64,000 nt of DNA from Microcaldota archaeon (GCA_021791535.1 JAJYWI010000021.1:42507-106506), one strand, 5' to 3'; shown: positions 1 to 10,177, numbered from the stretch's first letter. Notes: generated by a model not told the origin, from the letters alone. Made by a program: numbers and translations.

Positions 1-1
1 A

Positions 2-601
2 TACGCATACACCCTTTCAAGGGAGATTATGGGCTCCAAGGTGGTTGCAATAAGCGACTCCGAAGGTGGGGTCTACGACCCTGACGGGCTAGACCTGGCG
101 AAGCTTGATGAGGCGAAGAAGAGGACAGGCACAGTGCAGGGCTACAAGAGCAAGAAAGCCAAGAAGATATCCAACGAGGAGCTGCTTGAGCTAAAGGTAG
201 ACATACTCATACCCGCAGCGATTGAGAATCAGGTGAGGGCCGACAACGCGGACAGGATAAACTGCAAGCTTCTTCTAGAGCTTGCAAACGGGCCTGTTAC
301 ACCCGAAGCTACGAAGATACTTTTCGAGAAGAAGATACTAGACCTGCCAGACTTCCTTGTAAATTCCGGCGGCGTGATAGGTTCGTATTATGAATGGGTG
401 CAGAACATAACCGGAGACTACTGGGACACCGATCTCTTCTATGCAAAGCTTGACAAGAAGATAACCAAGTCATTCAACGCAACAATCGCGATGCAGAAGG
501 AGTATGCAGCGAAGGGCGAGAAGATAAACCCACGCATGGCTGCATACATAATAGCAGTTGAACGCGTTGCAAAGGCGATGAAGGCGCGCGGTTGGTACTA
601 A
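2..601 (+). CDS. gdhA: Glutamate dehydrogenase, C-terminal part (5' end outside window)
   Basis: Frame is open from base 2 (YAYTLSREIMGSKVVAISDSEGG...). LVDILIPAAIENQV, NGPVTPEA and LPDFLVNSGGVIGSYYEWVQN are typical Glu/Leu dehydrogenase motifs. Confidence 0.9.
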   Translation, partial: YAYTLSREIMGSKVVAISDSEGGVYDPDGLDLAKLDEAKKRTGTVQGYKSKKAKKISNEELLELKVDILIPAAIENQVRADNADRINCKLLLELANGPVTPEATKILFEKKILDLPDFLVNSGGVIGSYYEWVQNITGDYWDTDLFYAKLDKKITKSFNATIAMQKEYAAKGEKINPRMAAYIIAVERVAKAMKARGWY

Positions 602-609
602 ACCGATAT

Positions 610-1020
610 TCAGACATTCCAGCTGAGTAGCTTGCGCGAAATGCAGAGCGGTATTACTTTCTCCTCAATTATGTCAGGAAGCTTGATTCCCTCTCCCTTG
701 TAGTTTTCCTTTATAAACCTGAACTCTTCATATTCTGGATCGGAAAGTTTCGGATTTCCTTTCAACTCAACAAGGTAGGTGGAAAGGCGTACAGTTGCGT
801 CATCAAAAATCGCACCAGATTCAAAGTCGCCCATCTTTTCAAGTATCACAGAGCCGCAGTCCAGCTCCTCCTTTATTTCGCGGGTCAGTGCTTCCTCTTC
901 CGTTTCGCCTTGCTCCACCTTGCCCCCAAGGCTTGTCCATATATCCTTGCCAACTTTCCTCACCATTAGGAACGCGTTATTCTGTATGACGACCGCAGCG
1001 ACTTTGTGTATTATCTTCAT
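610..1020 (-). CDS. NUDIX hydrolase
   Basis: Nudix box GGKVEQGETEEEALTREIKEEL. Confidence 0.9.
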   Translation of the reverse strand: MKIIHKVAAVVIQNNAFLMVRKVGKDIWTSLGGKVEQGETEEEALTREIKEELDCGSVILEKMGDFESGAIFDDATVRLSTYLVELKGNPKLSDPEYEEFRFIKENYKGEGIKLPDIIEEKVIPLCISRKLLSWNV

Positions 1021-1054
1021 GTACTTATCTTCTTAGCTCGCTTATTTAATGGTT

Positions 1055-1858
1055 TCAAAACAGGTTTTTCTGAGTTCCTTTCATATGGTCGAATATTGGG
1101 GTCACTATGTAACCTTCCTTCATACTGCCCAGTATCGCGCACTTGTCGGGATGTTTCCAATAATAGTAGGCAATGTATGCGCAGAACACTGCATCGAGCA
1201 TGTCTTCGTGTTTCTTCAGCTCCGATTGCCTCATTGCATTCATTTTATCCCCCAACATGACATTGCTACCTATTTTGAGGCTTGGGTTTGCAGAGGATAA
1301 TCCCTTAATCAGCCTCTCGTATCTCTTGAACTCGCTAATGCGGAACGCTTCTTCCCTGTTAGGCTTCGCCTTGTACTTGATTATGCTGTTTAGACCGAAT
1401 AGCACGACCGTGGAGGGGTGCGGATAAACCTCGAATAACTTCCTTGTGCGTTCCATGCCCTTGACATTTGGATTGTGCTTGAACCCTAGTTCCTGCAAAG
1501 CCTTTACTAGTTCTTCGCCGCGTATCTTGCCGTTTGACCATGCACCAAGCCTTGTCCTGTTTGCAGGGTGGGCACCGGCATCGTATTTCCTGAAAAGATC
1601 ACCAACAATCTTCTCTGCGATTCTACGGCCTTCAACATTAGGCACAACGAGCGGCGCGTCTATTGCGATTAGTGCATCCTTCTTACCAACTTTGCCAGAC
1701 ACATAATCGGTTATTTCACTATCTGATACTACTATATCGGCATTCAGCAGCCTTCCCCTTTTCTCATCGCCTTCAATTATTGCTATCCCGGTGTTGTTCT
1801 TCTCAGACCACGCAAGGTCGATTCCAACGAACAACATGCAATCACCACGTAATGGCAC
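1055..1858 (-). CDS. DUF429-type predicted RNase H-fold protein
   Basis: N-terminal GIDLAW...NTGIAI; DALIAIDAPL; VYPHPS motif. Start probably at internal Met (MLFVGIDLAW). Confidence 0.65.
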   Translation of the reverse strand: MPLRGDCMLFVGIDLAWSEKNNTGIAIIEGDEKRGRLLNADIVVSDSEITDYVSGKVGKKDALIAIDAPLVVPNVEGRRIAEKIVGDLFRKYDAGAHPANRTRLGAWSNGKIRGEELVKALQELGFKHNPNVKGMERTRKLFEVYPHPSTVVLFGLNSIIKYKAKPNREEAFRISEFKRYERLIKGLSSANPSLKIGSNVMLGDKMNAMRQSELKKHEDMLDAVFCAYIAYYYWKHPDKCAILGSMKEGYIVTPIFDHMKGTQKNLF

Positions 1859-1875
1859 TGGATGTTCCGGTTATT

Positions 1876-2583
1876 TTACCTTCCTTTCCTAAGCAAACCG
1901 TATCCACAGACGAGTGCGGCGATTATCCCGCCTGCAACATCACCTATCACGTAAACATACCAGTTCGTGAAGTTCCCCGACGCTATAGCGGGGCCCATGA
2001 AAACCGCCGGGTTTGCAGCTGCGCCTGTGAACGGGCCAGCGAAGAGCGCGAGTACTACGAGAGTGAGTCCTACGCCTAGGCCGCCGATTCTTGATGCTAT
2101 CTTCTCGTTTGCCGCAGTCATGAAAACAGAGAATACAAGGAAGAAGGTTATCAGCGCCTCTATCATAACGCCTTGCATAACCGTTATGCCAGACGCAAGG
2201 GCAGGTACCCCCCAACCAGCAGCCGCGCCAAGATGTGTCGGTAGGACAGCCATAAGTACAAGGATTGCTATTGTCGCTCCAACTACCTGGGCAAGTATGT
2301 ACGCAATTGTATCGCGCAATCCGATTCTGCGCGCAACGAACATGCCAACCGTAACTGCCGGGTTTATGTGCCCTCCCGATATGTAAAGCGCGGCCGTCAC
2401 GGCGATGCCAAGCGCTATGCCGTATGCCAACGCAACAATCAGTATCGACACCCCACCGGCGTGCATCGCAGTCGTCGAGATGATCGCTCCGACTCCTATC
2501 GAAAGCAGCAAGAACGTCCCAAGCGCCTCAGCGAGGAGCTTCTGCCATAGTTTTATTGCCACGCAATCAAACTGTTTTAACAA
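1876..2583 (-). CDS. MIP-family aquaporin/glycerol channel
   Basis: Six hydrophobic segments; SGGHINPAVT and AANPAVFMGPA NPA motifs. Confidence 0.9.
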   Translation of the reverse strand: MLKQFDCVAIKLWQKLLAEALGTFLLLSIGVGAIISTTAMHAGGVSILIVALAYGIALGIAVTAALYISGGHINPAVTVGMFVARRIGLRDTIAYILAQVVGATIAILVLMAVLPTHLGAAAGWGVPALASGITVMQGVMIEALITFFLVFSVFMTAANEKIASRIGGLGVGLTLVVLALFAGPFTGAAANPAVFMGPAIASGNFTNWYVYVIGDVAGGIIAALVCGYGLLRKGR

Positions 2584-2894
2584 TCATCTTTTATATTTCT
2601 TGCTATGGCATATCAGGTCCTTGACGTCCATCCCATAACGGCCTGATCTTTTGAATATCTCTATAATGTTTGCGTTCCCAAGCTCAATGCCGTTTATTCC
2701 AAGGGATCTTATCACAGTGCTTATCTTCTTTGCGGAATCGGCCTCTATTTCAATGTAGGGCTTGACAAGCGGCCACCTTGCCATGTCTATCTCCCCACCT
2801 TTGTATCTAGCTTTGTATTTCTTTAGGGCTGCACGAAGCGCATTCTCGTCAAAATCTATTATCTTGGTCTCTATTTCCTTCGTAAAACTACAAT
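2584..2894 (-). pseudogene. CYTH-domain gene remnant with internal deletion
   Basis: KEIETKIIDFDENALRAALKK plus MARWPLVKPYIEIEADS...GIELGN match the N- and C-termini of the CYTH ORF at 38439-38969. The middle is absent and there is no start codon between the tRNA and the conserved N-terminus. Confidence 0.6.
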
Positions 2895-2980
2895 CGCCGG
2901 GGGCGAGATTCGAACTCGCGGAAGCCATTTCTGACTAAACAGCTTAGCAGGCTGCCGCCCTACCACTAGGCGACCCCGGC
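2895..2980 (-). tRNA. tRNA-Ser(GCT)
   Basis: GCCGGGG...CCCCGGC acceptor; anticodon loop CTGCTAA; long variable arm; T-arm GCGAGTTCGAATCTCGC. Confidence 0.92.
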
Positions 2981-3039
2981 CCGTTATCATTAGCCACACA
3001 ACCCTTTTATTGCTTCGGAGGATACCCCCCAACCGCTTG

Positions 3040-3380
3040 CATTGGTTACGTCTTTAGAGGAATGCAGTGCTTGCTTATGCATCAATATGTCCGCTGATCG
3101 CAATGTGCTTTTTCGACTAGTGGCAGAAGCCGCCTTGCGCTCTGCACCCATGAAGGATGGTCTGCGCTTTGGCTCGGCCCTGTATCCTAAGAGCATAGCT
3201 TTGCCATGCTTAGGGTTGCTCCTTCCGGCCTGGCCCGGTTCACATAGTGAGCTACCACATAGGGCAGGACGTCTACGCTTCCGCGCAGGTCCGGCACAGA
3301 TGCATGGCACTCGGACGGCATTGGCCCGCCAAAAGGGATTTGCGGATTGGAGACCCTTAGCCTCCAGCCTATCTGCCACA
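3040..3380 (-). ncRNA. ffs: Archaeal SRP RNA (7S), approximate ends
   Basis: Minus strand has GGGCCAGGCCGGAAGGAGCAACCCTAAGC (helix 8 signature), an Alu-like 5' part GGCTGGAGGCTAAGGGTCTCC, and a TATA-like ATATTTAAATT upstream at about 3397-3406. Confidence 0.85.
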
Positions 3381-3469
3381 GATATAGCCAGTCCCGAATT
3401 TAAATATGTTCACCTTCTAATCTGTTTATATATCTAGGCAGCATAAGCATAATGAAAGGATTTAGCATG

Positions 3470-3883
3470 AGCGACGAAGAGTATATGAAGCTACTTGACC
3501 GCGCCTTCAGCAAGGCGCACATCGTTTCCAGCGAAAGCTCTGACTTCGTGATACCGAAGGTCGATTCGATAGTGCAGGGGAACAAGACAATCGTCAGGAA
3601 CATAGGCATCATAGCAGACAAGGCGAGAAGAGACCCCAAGGAGATAGCGAGGTACATAAGCAGGGAGCTTGCCGTCCCCGTGGGGATCGACGAGCAGCGC
3701 ATGGTGATAAGCGGAAGGTTCCAGGCCGCGGATATGGACAAGCGCATACAGCGCTATTTCGAGATTTACGTCATATGCAGGGAATGCCACAAGCCAGACA
3801 CAAGGCTCGAAGGCGCAGGCCGCGGCATGTTCTATCTAGTTTGCGAGGCGTGCGGCTCGCGCTATGGCGTGAAGCACTACTAG
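3470..3883 (+). CDS. Translation initiation factor aIF2 subunit beta
   Basis: Zn ribbon CRECHKPDTRLE...LVCEACGSRYGV; start likely MSDEEYMKLLDRA. Confidence 0.9.
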   Translation, partial: SDEEYMKLLDRAFSKAHIVSSESSDFVIPKVDSIVQGNKTIVRNIGIIADKARRDPKEIARYISRELAVPVGIDEQRMVISGRFQAADMDKRIQRYFEIYVICRECHKPDTRLEGAGRGMFYLVCEACGSRYGVKHY

Positions 3884-3890
3884 TGGTACT

Positions 3891-4199
3891 ATGAGAAAAA
3901 GTGGAGTCGACGAGAGGAGGGGTGCGCCGATCGAGTACAGGCTGAAGCTTCCGGAACAGGGCGAGGTCATCGGCACTGTGGCGAAGACAGCCGGCGCAAC
4001 GAAATTCTTCGTAGACTGCAGTGATGGGAAGCAGCGGCTCTGCTCCATACCTGGAAGGTTCAGGCGGCGCTTCTGGGTGAAGGAGAACGACGTTGTGATA
4101 GTCAAGCCATGGGTTGTGCAGAGCGATATCAGGGGCGACATAGTCTGGAGGTATAGCGTGATGGACATAAACAAGCTCAGGGAGAAGCAGCTTGTATGA
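3891..4199 (+). CDS. Translation initiation factor aIF1A
   Basis: GEVIGTVAKTAGATKFFVDCSDGKQRLCSIPGRFRRRFWVKENDVVIVKPW. Confidence 0.93.
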   Translation: MRKSGVDERRGAPIEYRLKLPEQGEVIGTVAKTAGATKFFVDCSDGKQRLCSIPGRFRRRFWVKENDVVIVKPWVVQSDIRGDIVWRYSVMDINKLREKQLV

Positions 4200-4292
4200 A
4201 CTCCTTCCAAAGTGTAGCTTTATCTCTCTACAACTACAGAGTCTTTTTAAACCTGAAACGAGTATTCAAATCACTCGTTGTAAGGTGCCATC

Positions 4293-5507
4293 ATGCAAAC
4301 GCTTAACGACCTACTCGGCGAATCAAAAATATTTTTGAGTAGGGAGGCTCTCTCACCGCATTACACTCCGAAGAAGTTGGTGTTCAGGGAGAAGGAGATA
4401 AACAGCATAGAGCGTGCAGTCGCTCCTTCGCTCAAAGGCGACAGGGGGCGAAACCTCTTCATATACGGCAAGACAGGCACTGGGAAAACCTCGTGCGTCA
4501 ACTACGTGATAGAGGAGATAAAGCAGATACCGAACACGAAGGCGAAGATATCGTACATAAACTGCAGGATATACAACTCGAGGTTCAAGGTACTGGCAAA
4601 GGTGACAAGCGACCACCTGCCCACATACGCGAAGCGGGGTTACGGCGCTGTCGACCTCTACGAAAGGCTTAGGAACTGGGTGGAGGAGGACAGCAAGATA
4701 TTCGTCGCCGTGCTGGACGAGATCGACATGGTAAAGGACCTGGACGACCTGATATACACGCTCACGAGGATAAACAGCGACATAAAGGCCGGCGGGGTGT
4801 CCATGATAGGAATATCAAACCGGGTATCCTTCAAGGAGGACCTAGATCCGAGGAGCCTTTCGGCACTTTACGAGACGGAGCTCGTCTTCCCACCGTATTA
4901 TGCCACAGAGCTCTATGCGATAATAAAAGAAAGGGCGGAAATCGGCTTCAGGAAGGGCGTTGCGAGCGACGAGGTGCTGCACTACATAGCTGCACAGGCG
5001 GCTAAGGAGGGCGGCGACGCGCGGTTCTCGCTAAAGGTGCTTGCCAGGGCAGGAGAGCTCAGCGAAGAGCGGAAGATCCCAACCATAACAATGACGGAGG
5101 CGCAGGACGGCGTCAGGATGGCCGAGAACGAATCCGTTTACGAGCTGATAGGGACGCTTCCAGAGCACCAGAAGCTTGTGCTATACTCTGTTGCGCTGCT
5201 CACCCGGAGCGGCGGCACGTACAAGAAGCTCACCGATGGCGTCGACACCTACCTGTTCAGCGGAGAGGTCTACAACCGCTACAGGTCAATATGCGATAAC
5301 ATGAAGAAGGAGCCGAAGAGTGAACGGTGGTACAGGAAATACCTGTCTGAGCTTGAGATGCAGGGCCTGATAGCAGCTTTCGAATCAGGCAAGGGAATAC
5401 GCGGGCACACCAAGCTTGTCAAGCTTTTGGTGCCTACGAAGAAGACGTGCGATGTGCTTGAGAAAGACCTTTTCGGAGTGCCTGAGCATAACGGGGGGGC
5501 TGCGTAG
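4293..5507 (+). CDS. Orc1/Cdc6 replication initiator
   Basis: FIYGKTGTGKTSC Walker A, AVLDEIDM Walker B, TRIN...GISN sensor, C-terminal winged helix. Confidence 0.93.
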   Translation: MQTLNDLLGESKIFLSREALSPHYTPKKLVFREKEINSIERAVAPSLKGDRGRNLFIYGKTGTGKTSCVNYVIEEIKQIPNTKAKISYINCRIYNSRFKVLAKVTSDHLPTYAKRGYGAVDLYERLRNWVEEDSKIFVAVLDEIDMVKDLDDLIYTLTRINSDIKAGGVSMIGISNRVSFKEDLDPRSLSALYETELVFPPYYATELYAIIKERAEIGFRKGVASDEVLHYIAAQAAKEGGDARFSLKVLARAGELSEERKIPTITMTEAQDGVRMAENESVYELIGTLPEHQKLVLYSVALLTRSGGTYKKLTDGVDTYLFSGEVYNRYRSICDNMKKEPKSERWYRKYLSELEMQGLIAAFESGKGIRGHTKLVKLLVPTKKTCDVLEKDLFGVPEHNGGAA

Positions 5508-5515
5508 GTGCTTCT

Positions 5516-6031
5516 TTGTACTACGATATTGTTTTCAGCTCATGCAACATCGACGGCAGCCTTGTATCAAGGCTTGGATTCTCAAAGATCGGCGTGATAC
5601 CAGATAGTATAGCATTCTTGGATCTCGAAAAGCAGGGTGTTGGTAAGGAAAGGAAGGTGATTGCCAGCGGCCCTGCCGGAAAGCTCATATCGGCTGCGAA
5701 CATGGGCGTCGCTGCTGTATACCTGAAAGGCATGGAAGCGGACAAGAAGCTGATGGCCTCGTTGGCGGACAATGGCGTGGCCCTATGCATATCGCTATCA
5801 GACATAACGGAGAACGACGGGCTCAGGCGTTCCCATACGATATTCAAGGCCGGCCGCCTGCTCTCAAGTGCGAGGAAAAACGGCGTCGACATCGCTTTCG
5901 TGACCCTAGCAAGGTCGAGGAGCAGCATGTGCTCCTACATGCAGATTGTCGAGCTCGCGAAGCTCATAGGTGCCGAAGAGAGCTACGCCAGGAAGAGCAT
6001 AAGCGAGGTTAACGGCAGGCTGGTGGTCTGA
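5516..6031 (+). CDS. rnp3: RNase P protein component 3 (Rpp30)
   Basis: Rpp30-like PHP fold with GLRRSHTIFKAGRLL...DIAFVTLARSR; adjacent to Pop5-like ORF. Confidence 0.75.
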   Translation: MYYDIVFSSCNIDGSLVSRLGFSKIGVIPDSIAFLDLEKQGVGKERKVIASGPAGKLISAANMGVAAVYLKGMEADKKLMASLADNGVALCISLSDITENDGLRRSHTIFKAGRLLSSARKNGVDIAFVTLARSRSSMCSYMQIVELAKLIGAEESYARKSISEVNGRLVV

Positions 6032-6345
6032 TGATGCGGGAAAAACATAGATATATAGCTGTGGAGTCTGGCCATGCGGTTACGGAACCCGAGAGGGATG
6101 ACTTCGCGACAGGGCTCCGTATTGCGCTAATGCGCTGCATAGGCGAATCAAACTTCCACATGGTGAACCCAAGAGTAGTCGAATTCCTCAATGACAACAC
6201 CTTCATACTAAGGACCAGCCTAGCAGGCTGCGGCCATGTCATAGCTGCGCTTGCGCTCATCAAGAGGATAGGCGGCCGGGACGCGTACTTCTACACCTTG
6301 GGTGCTTCGGGAACCATCAAGGCGCTCAAAAAGAAACGGATGTGA
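6031..6345 (+). CDS. rnp2: RNase P protein component 2 (Pop5/Rpp14)
   Basis: KHRYIAVE start, NDNTFILRTSLAGCGHVIAALALIKRIGGRDAYFYTLGASGTIKAL. Confidence 0.82.
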   Translation: MMREKHRYIAVESGHAVTEPERDDFATGLRIALMRCIGESNFHMVNPRVVEFLNDNTFILRTSLAGCGHVIAALALIKRIGGRDAYFYTLGASGTIKALKKKRM

Positions 6346-6500
6346 CATCCTCCGGCGGCCGAAGCCGCGGGCTTGCATGGCGGTTTCTTCGGTCGCGATA
6401 TCCCACCCAATATGTTTCCACACCAGCTGCATGTAGCTGTTGTTTTCCTCTGGCCAACGCCTAAAACTCTGCAGCCTGCGCTTTCATCCAACCTTTAAAA
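6345..6500 (-). mobile_element. Possible IS200/IS605 (tnpB) 3'-end remnant
   Basis: Minus strand AAGCCCGCGGCTTCGGCCGCCGGAGGATGTCAC hairpin followed by GGATGTCAC resembles IS605-family right ends; preceding translation has a TnpB-like zinc-finger half, ATCSWCGNI. Confidence 0.4.
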
Positions 6501-6604
6501 AGGTGGGTTTTAGGCTCGTTGCATTTATAAGCTTATATGCCCAATTACAATACGCTATTTTGTTTGACTGCTTTACCTGATTTACTTTAGTTTATGGTGT
6601 GAAG

Positions 6605-7303
6605 ATGTATCCGCAACAGACAGCATACGACAGGGGAGTGATGTTCGCTCCAGACGGCAGGCTTTTCCAGGTAGAATACGCAAGAGAGGCGGTCAAGAAG
6701 GGCGCAACGTCGGTAGGAATGGTAACGAAGGACAGCATAGTGTTCGTAGCTCATAAGAACATAACCGCGCCGCTTACCGTGCCCGCAAGCGTACAGAAGA
6801 TATTCCGCATCGATTCGTACATAGGCGTAACATACAGCGGTATAGTCGCCGATGGTCTGCACCTCATCAACATAATGAGAAGCAAGACGCAGACGCACAG
6901 GATGGTCTATAACGAGACAGAGTCGGTAGAGAGCATATCCAGGGACGTGTCAGAGGAGCTTCTTCTCGCCACGCAGTACGGCGGGATAAGGCCATATGCG
7001 ATATCCGTGCTGATAGGCGGCATCGACAAGGAGCCGAGGCTCTACGAGATAGACCCCGGGGCGACTGTTGCAGGCTACAAGGCAGATGCGATAGGGACAG
7101 GGAAGATCATAGCAGACGAGATGCTTACAAAAGAATACAGCGACGACATAAGCACAGAGGAGGCTTTGGCGCTGGGAGTGAAGATAATCAAGAAAGTAGC
7201 TGACAAGCAGCAGATAAACGAGAACAGCATCGACATAGCAACGATAACAAGGAAGGACGGCTTTGCGATGATGTCTCCTGACAAGGTATCTAAGTATCTC
7301 TGA
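6605..7303 (+). CDS. psmA: Proteasome subunit alpha
   Basis: YDRGVMFAPDGRLFQVEYAREAVKKGATSVG. Confidence 0.95.
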   Translation: MYPQQTAYDRGVMFAPDGRLFQVEYAREAVKKGATSVGMVTKDSIVFVAHKNITAPLTVPASVQKIFRIDSYIGVTYSGIVADGLHLINIMRSKTQTHRMVYNETESVESISRDVSEELLLATQYGGIRPYAISVLIGGIDKEPRLYEIDPGATVAGYKADAIGTGKIIADEMLTKEYSDDISTEEALALGVKIIKKVADKQQINENSIDIATITRKDGFAMMSPDKVSKYL

Positions 7304-7339
7304 TATTTCTCTTACTATTCTGATGGAATCGTGAAGAAC

Positions 7340-8032
7340 ATGGCTTCTTCTAAGACAGTCATAGCAAAGTACGAAAGGAATGGCTCCGAGTTCGAGATAT
7401 TCGTAGATTCGGAGCTCGCGCACGACTACATAACCGGCAAGATAACCGACCCGCTCAGGGTCCTTGAGGCCGAGGAGATATTCAAGGACGCCAGAAAAGG
7501 CGAGAGGCAGAACAGCGAGAAGATAAAGAAGGTATTCGGCACGGACGACCTGGCGAAGGTGGTGGACACCATACTGAAGAAGGGCAACGTGCCTATAACA
7601 ACAGAGCAGAGGAACCGGCTCGTAGAGGACAAGAGGAAGCAGATAATCGCGTTGATAGCCAAGAACTCGATAGACCCGAGGACGAATGCACCGAACCCAC
7701 CGATGAGGATCGAGAACGCAATGAGAGAGGCGAAGGTGGCGATAGACCCATTCAAGAGCGCCAACGAGCAGATAGATGAGATAGTGAAAAGGCTGAGCGT
7801 GGTTATGCCGCTGAAGTTTACCACTGCCAAGATAAGCGTGACCATACCGGCCGAGTATGCCAATGGGTGCTTCGGTGTGCTCAAGCAGTACGGTCTCAAA
7901 TCTGAGCAATGGCTGCAGGACGGCTCTCTGCAGGCGATCCTCGAGTTCCCTGCCGGGATGCAGAGCGAGTTCTTCGATAGGATAAACAAGGCAACGCAGG
8001 GCAGGGCCGAGACAAAACTTTTGGAGAGTTGA
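7340..8032 (+). CDS. SBDS-family ribosome maturation protein
   Basis: [42 protein letters not shown]. Confidence 0.92.
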   Translation: MASSKTVIAKYERNGSEFEIFVDSELAHDYITGKITDPLRVLEAEEIFKDARKGERQNSEKIKKVFGTDDLAKVVDTILKKGNVPITTEQRNRLVEDKRKQIIALIAKNSIDPRTNAPNPPMRIENAMREAKVAIDPFKSANEQIDEIVKRLSVVMPLKFTTAKISVTIPAEYANGCFGVLKQYGLKSEQWLQDGSLQAILEFPAGMQSEFFDRINKATQGRAETKLLES

Positions 8033-8036
8033 TACG

Positions 8037-8642
8037 ATGAAGGAGATAATATTGCCTGGCGACCTTGTCTCTGACAAGCCTATCAGGAACAGTTACACGT
8101 ACATCGAAGATGGGAAGACCTACTCGATGGTGCTTGGCACTATAGAGAGGGAGCCGCTGTCTATAGTTCCGCTAGAGAGCGTATGGAGTCCCCGTATAGA
8201 GGACACTGTCGTCGGCATAGTCACATCGGCAAGAAACAGCGTATACGAGGTGGATCTGAGGTTCCACGGGAGGAGCATAATAATAGGCGGCAAATTCGAG
8301 AGGTTTTCGTTCAACGTCGGCGATGTCGTTGAGGCGACAGTTAAGGATATAGAGGAGAAGCGCACCATAATACTGAGTTATCCGAGGCTGCTTTCCGGTG
8401 GCACGCTCATTAGCGTCAAGACGGCGAAGATACCGAGGATAATAGGCCGGGACAATACGATGATAAAGCAGATAGCTGATAAATCGAAAAGCAGCATCAT
8501 AGTTGGCAAGAACGGCCTGATATGGCTCAAGGGCGGCGACATAGCGCTTGCCACGAAGGCGATACTGACCGTGCAGGAGGAGGCGCACGTGTCAGGCCTT
8601 ACAGAACGAATAAAGAAACTTATGGAAAATGGAGAACGGTGA
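8037..8642 (+). CDS. rrp4: Exosome subunit Rrp4
   Basis: S1 and KH domains, VGIVTSARNSVYEVDL, ISVKTAKIPRIIGRDNTMI; in exosome operon. Confidence 0.9.
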   Translation: MKEIILPGDLVSDKPIRNSYTYIEDGKTYSMVLGTIEREPLSIVPLESVWSPRIEDTVVGIVTSARNSVYEVDLRFHGRSIIIGGKFERFSFNVGDVVEATVKDIEEKRTIILSYPRLLSGGTLISVKTAKIPRIIGRDNTMIKQIADKSKSSIIVGKNGLIWLKGGDIALATKAILTVQEEAHVSGLTERIKKLMENGER

Positions 8643-8646
8643 ATAT

Positions 8647-9393
8647 ATGGCATCAAAAGCTAACAGACCGGATTTGGTTGTCGATGGGAAGCGGCTTGAC
8701 GGCCGCGCAATGGACGAGCTGCGCCAATTGAAGATTGAGGCGAACGTGCTGAAGAACGCCGACGGATCGGCGTATCTGGAGTGGGGCAGGAACAAGGTGC
8801 TCGCGGCCGTATACGGACCCACCGAGACGCAGCCGAAGCACATGGCAGACCAGACGAAGGCGATAATAAAGTGCAGGTACCAGATGGCCCCGTTCTCGTC
8901 ACTCGAGGACCATGGGAGGACCGGCCCAAACAGGCGCGCAATCGAGATATCGAAAGTGACGAAGGAGGCCTTCGAGAACGTCGTTATGCTGAATGAGTTC
9001 CCAGGAAGTATGATAAACATATTCATCGAGATACTCCAGAGCGACGGCGGTACAAGAGCGGCAGGCATAACTGCAGCCGCCGTGGCGCTCGCCGGCGCGG
9101 GCATACACATGAAGGACCTGATATATGCCGTGTCTGTCGGAAAGATCGGGGAGCACCTGGTATTGGACCTCAACATGAAGGAGGACAACTATTCCGATTC
9201 TGACATGCCGATGGCGATATCCCCGAGGAACAACAACATACTGCTGCTGCAGATGGACGGTGAGTACACTGGGGAGGAGCTGCACAGGGCAATGGAGATG
9301 GCGATAGAGGCCGGCAAGACGATAGGCAAGATCCAGAGAGATGCGCTCCGCAGCGTCTACACCAATGTAGCGGAGAAATACGAGAGTGTTTGA
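8647..9393 (+). CDS. rrp41: Exosome subunit Rrp41
   Basis: KRLDGRAMDELR...GRNKVLAAVYGPTE, RNase PH fold. Confidence 0.94.
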   Translation: MASKANRPDLVVDGKRLDGRAMDELRQLKIEANVLKNADGSAYLEWGRNKVLAAVYGPTETQPKHMADQTKAIIKCRYQMAPFSSLEDHGRTGPNRRAIEISKVTKEAFENVVMLNEFPGSMINIFIEILQSDGGTRAAGITAAAVALAGAGIHMKDLIYAVSVGKIGEHLVLDLNMKEDNYSDSDMPMAISPRNNNILLLQMDGEYTGEELHRAMEMAIEAGKTIGKIQRDALRSVYTNVAEKYESV

Positions 9394-10173
9394 ATGGAAG
9401 CTATAGGAGATATAAAGAGCGGGTACATAAGGGAGCTGCTATCCAAGGGCCTCAGGGAGGACTCGAGGAAGGTTTCCGATTTCAGGAGCATAAAGGTGGC
9501 CAAGAACGTCATAGAGAACGCTGAAGGATCAGCGCAGGTGGACCTTGGCAACACAAGGGTTCTTGCAGGCGTCAAGGTAATACTCGGAGAACCTATGTCA
9601 GACACTCCGAATGAGGGCACGCTCGCGATGTCGGCCGAACTGCTTCCGCTCGCATCTGCAGAGTACGAGGCCGGTCCTCCTAGCCCAAACGCAATAGAGC
9701 TGGCCAGGGTGGTGGACAGGGGCATACGCGCCGGCAAATGCGTCGACATGACCAGCCTTTTCATAGAGGAGGGCAAGTCGTGGAATGTCTACGTAGACAT
9801 CTATGTATTGAATTACGACGGCAACCTTTTCGACGCAAGCTGCCTTGCGGCAATGAGCGCGCTTGCCTGCACCAAGATGCCAGAATACGAAAACGGGGCA
9901 GAGGTTCGGGAGAAAAGGGTTAAAGAGCTTAAGATAGATAATATCGTGACATCGGCCACCTTCGCCAAGATAAACGGCGGAATACTGCTCGACCCAAACG
10001 GCAACGAGGAGAATGCGGCTGCGGCGAGGCTGACCGTAGCTACTGACGGCAAGTTCATACGCGCGATGCAGAAGGGCCTAAGCGGCAGCTTCTCAGCGAA
10101 AGAGGTAGAGGAGATGGCAGATATGGCGATGAAGAAGCACGATGAGCTCAAAAGACGCGTAATGGGTGCATGA
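9394..10173 (+). CDS. rrp42: Exosome subunit Rrp42
   Basis: REDSRKVSDFRSIKV...GSAQVDLGNTRVLAGVKVILGEP. Confidence 0.94.
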   Translation: MEAIGDIKSGYIRELLSKGLREDSRKVSDFRSIKVAKNVIENAEGSAQVDLGNTRVLAGVKVILGEPMSDTPNEGTLAMSAELLPLASAEYEAGPPSPNAIELARVVDRGIRAGKCVDMTSLFIEEGKSWNVYVDIYVLNYDGNLFDASCLAAMSALACTKMPEYENGAEVREKRVKELKIDNIVTSATFAKINGGILLDPNGNEENAAAARLTVATDGKFIRAMQKGLSGSFSAKEVEEMADMAMKKHDELKRRVMGA

Positions 10174-10177
10174 TCGC

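Noticed and set aside
6950-8077. 375-aa minus-strand ORF antisense to psmA/SBDS
   Set aside because: Shadow ORF with low-complexity Leu/Tyr/Arg composition over two strongly supported plus-strand genes
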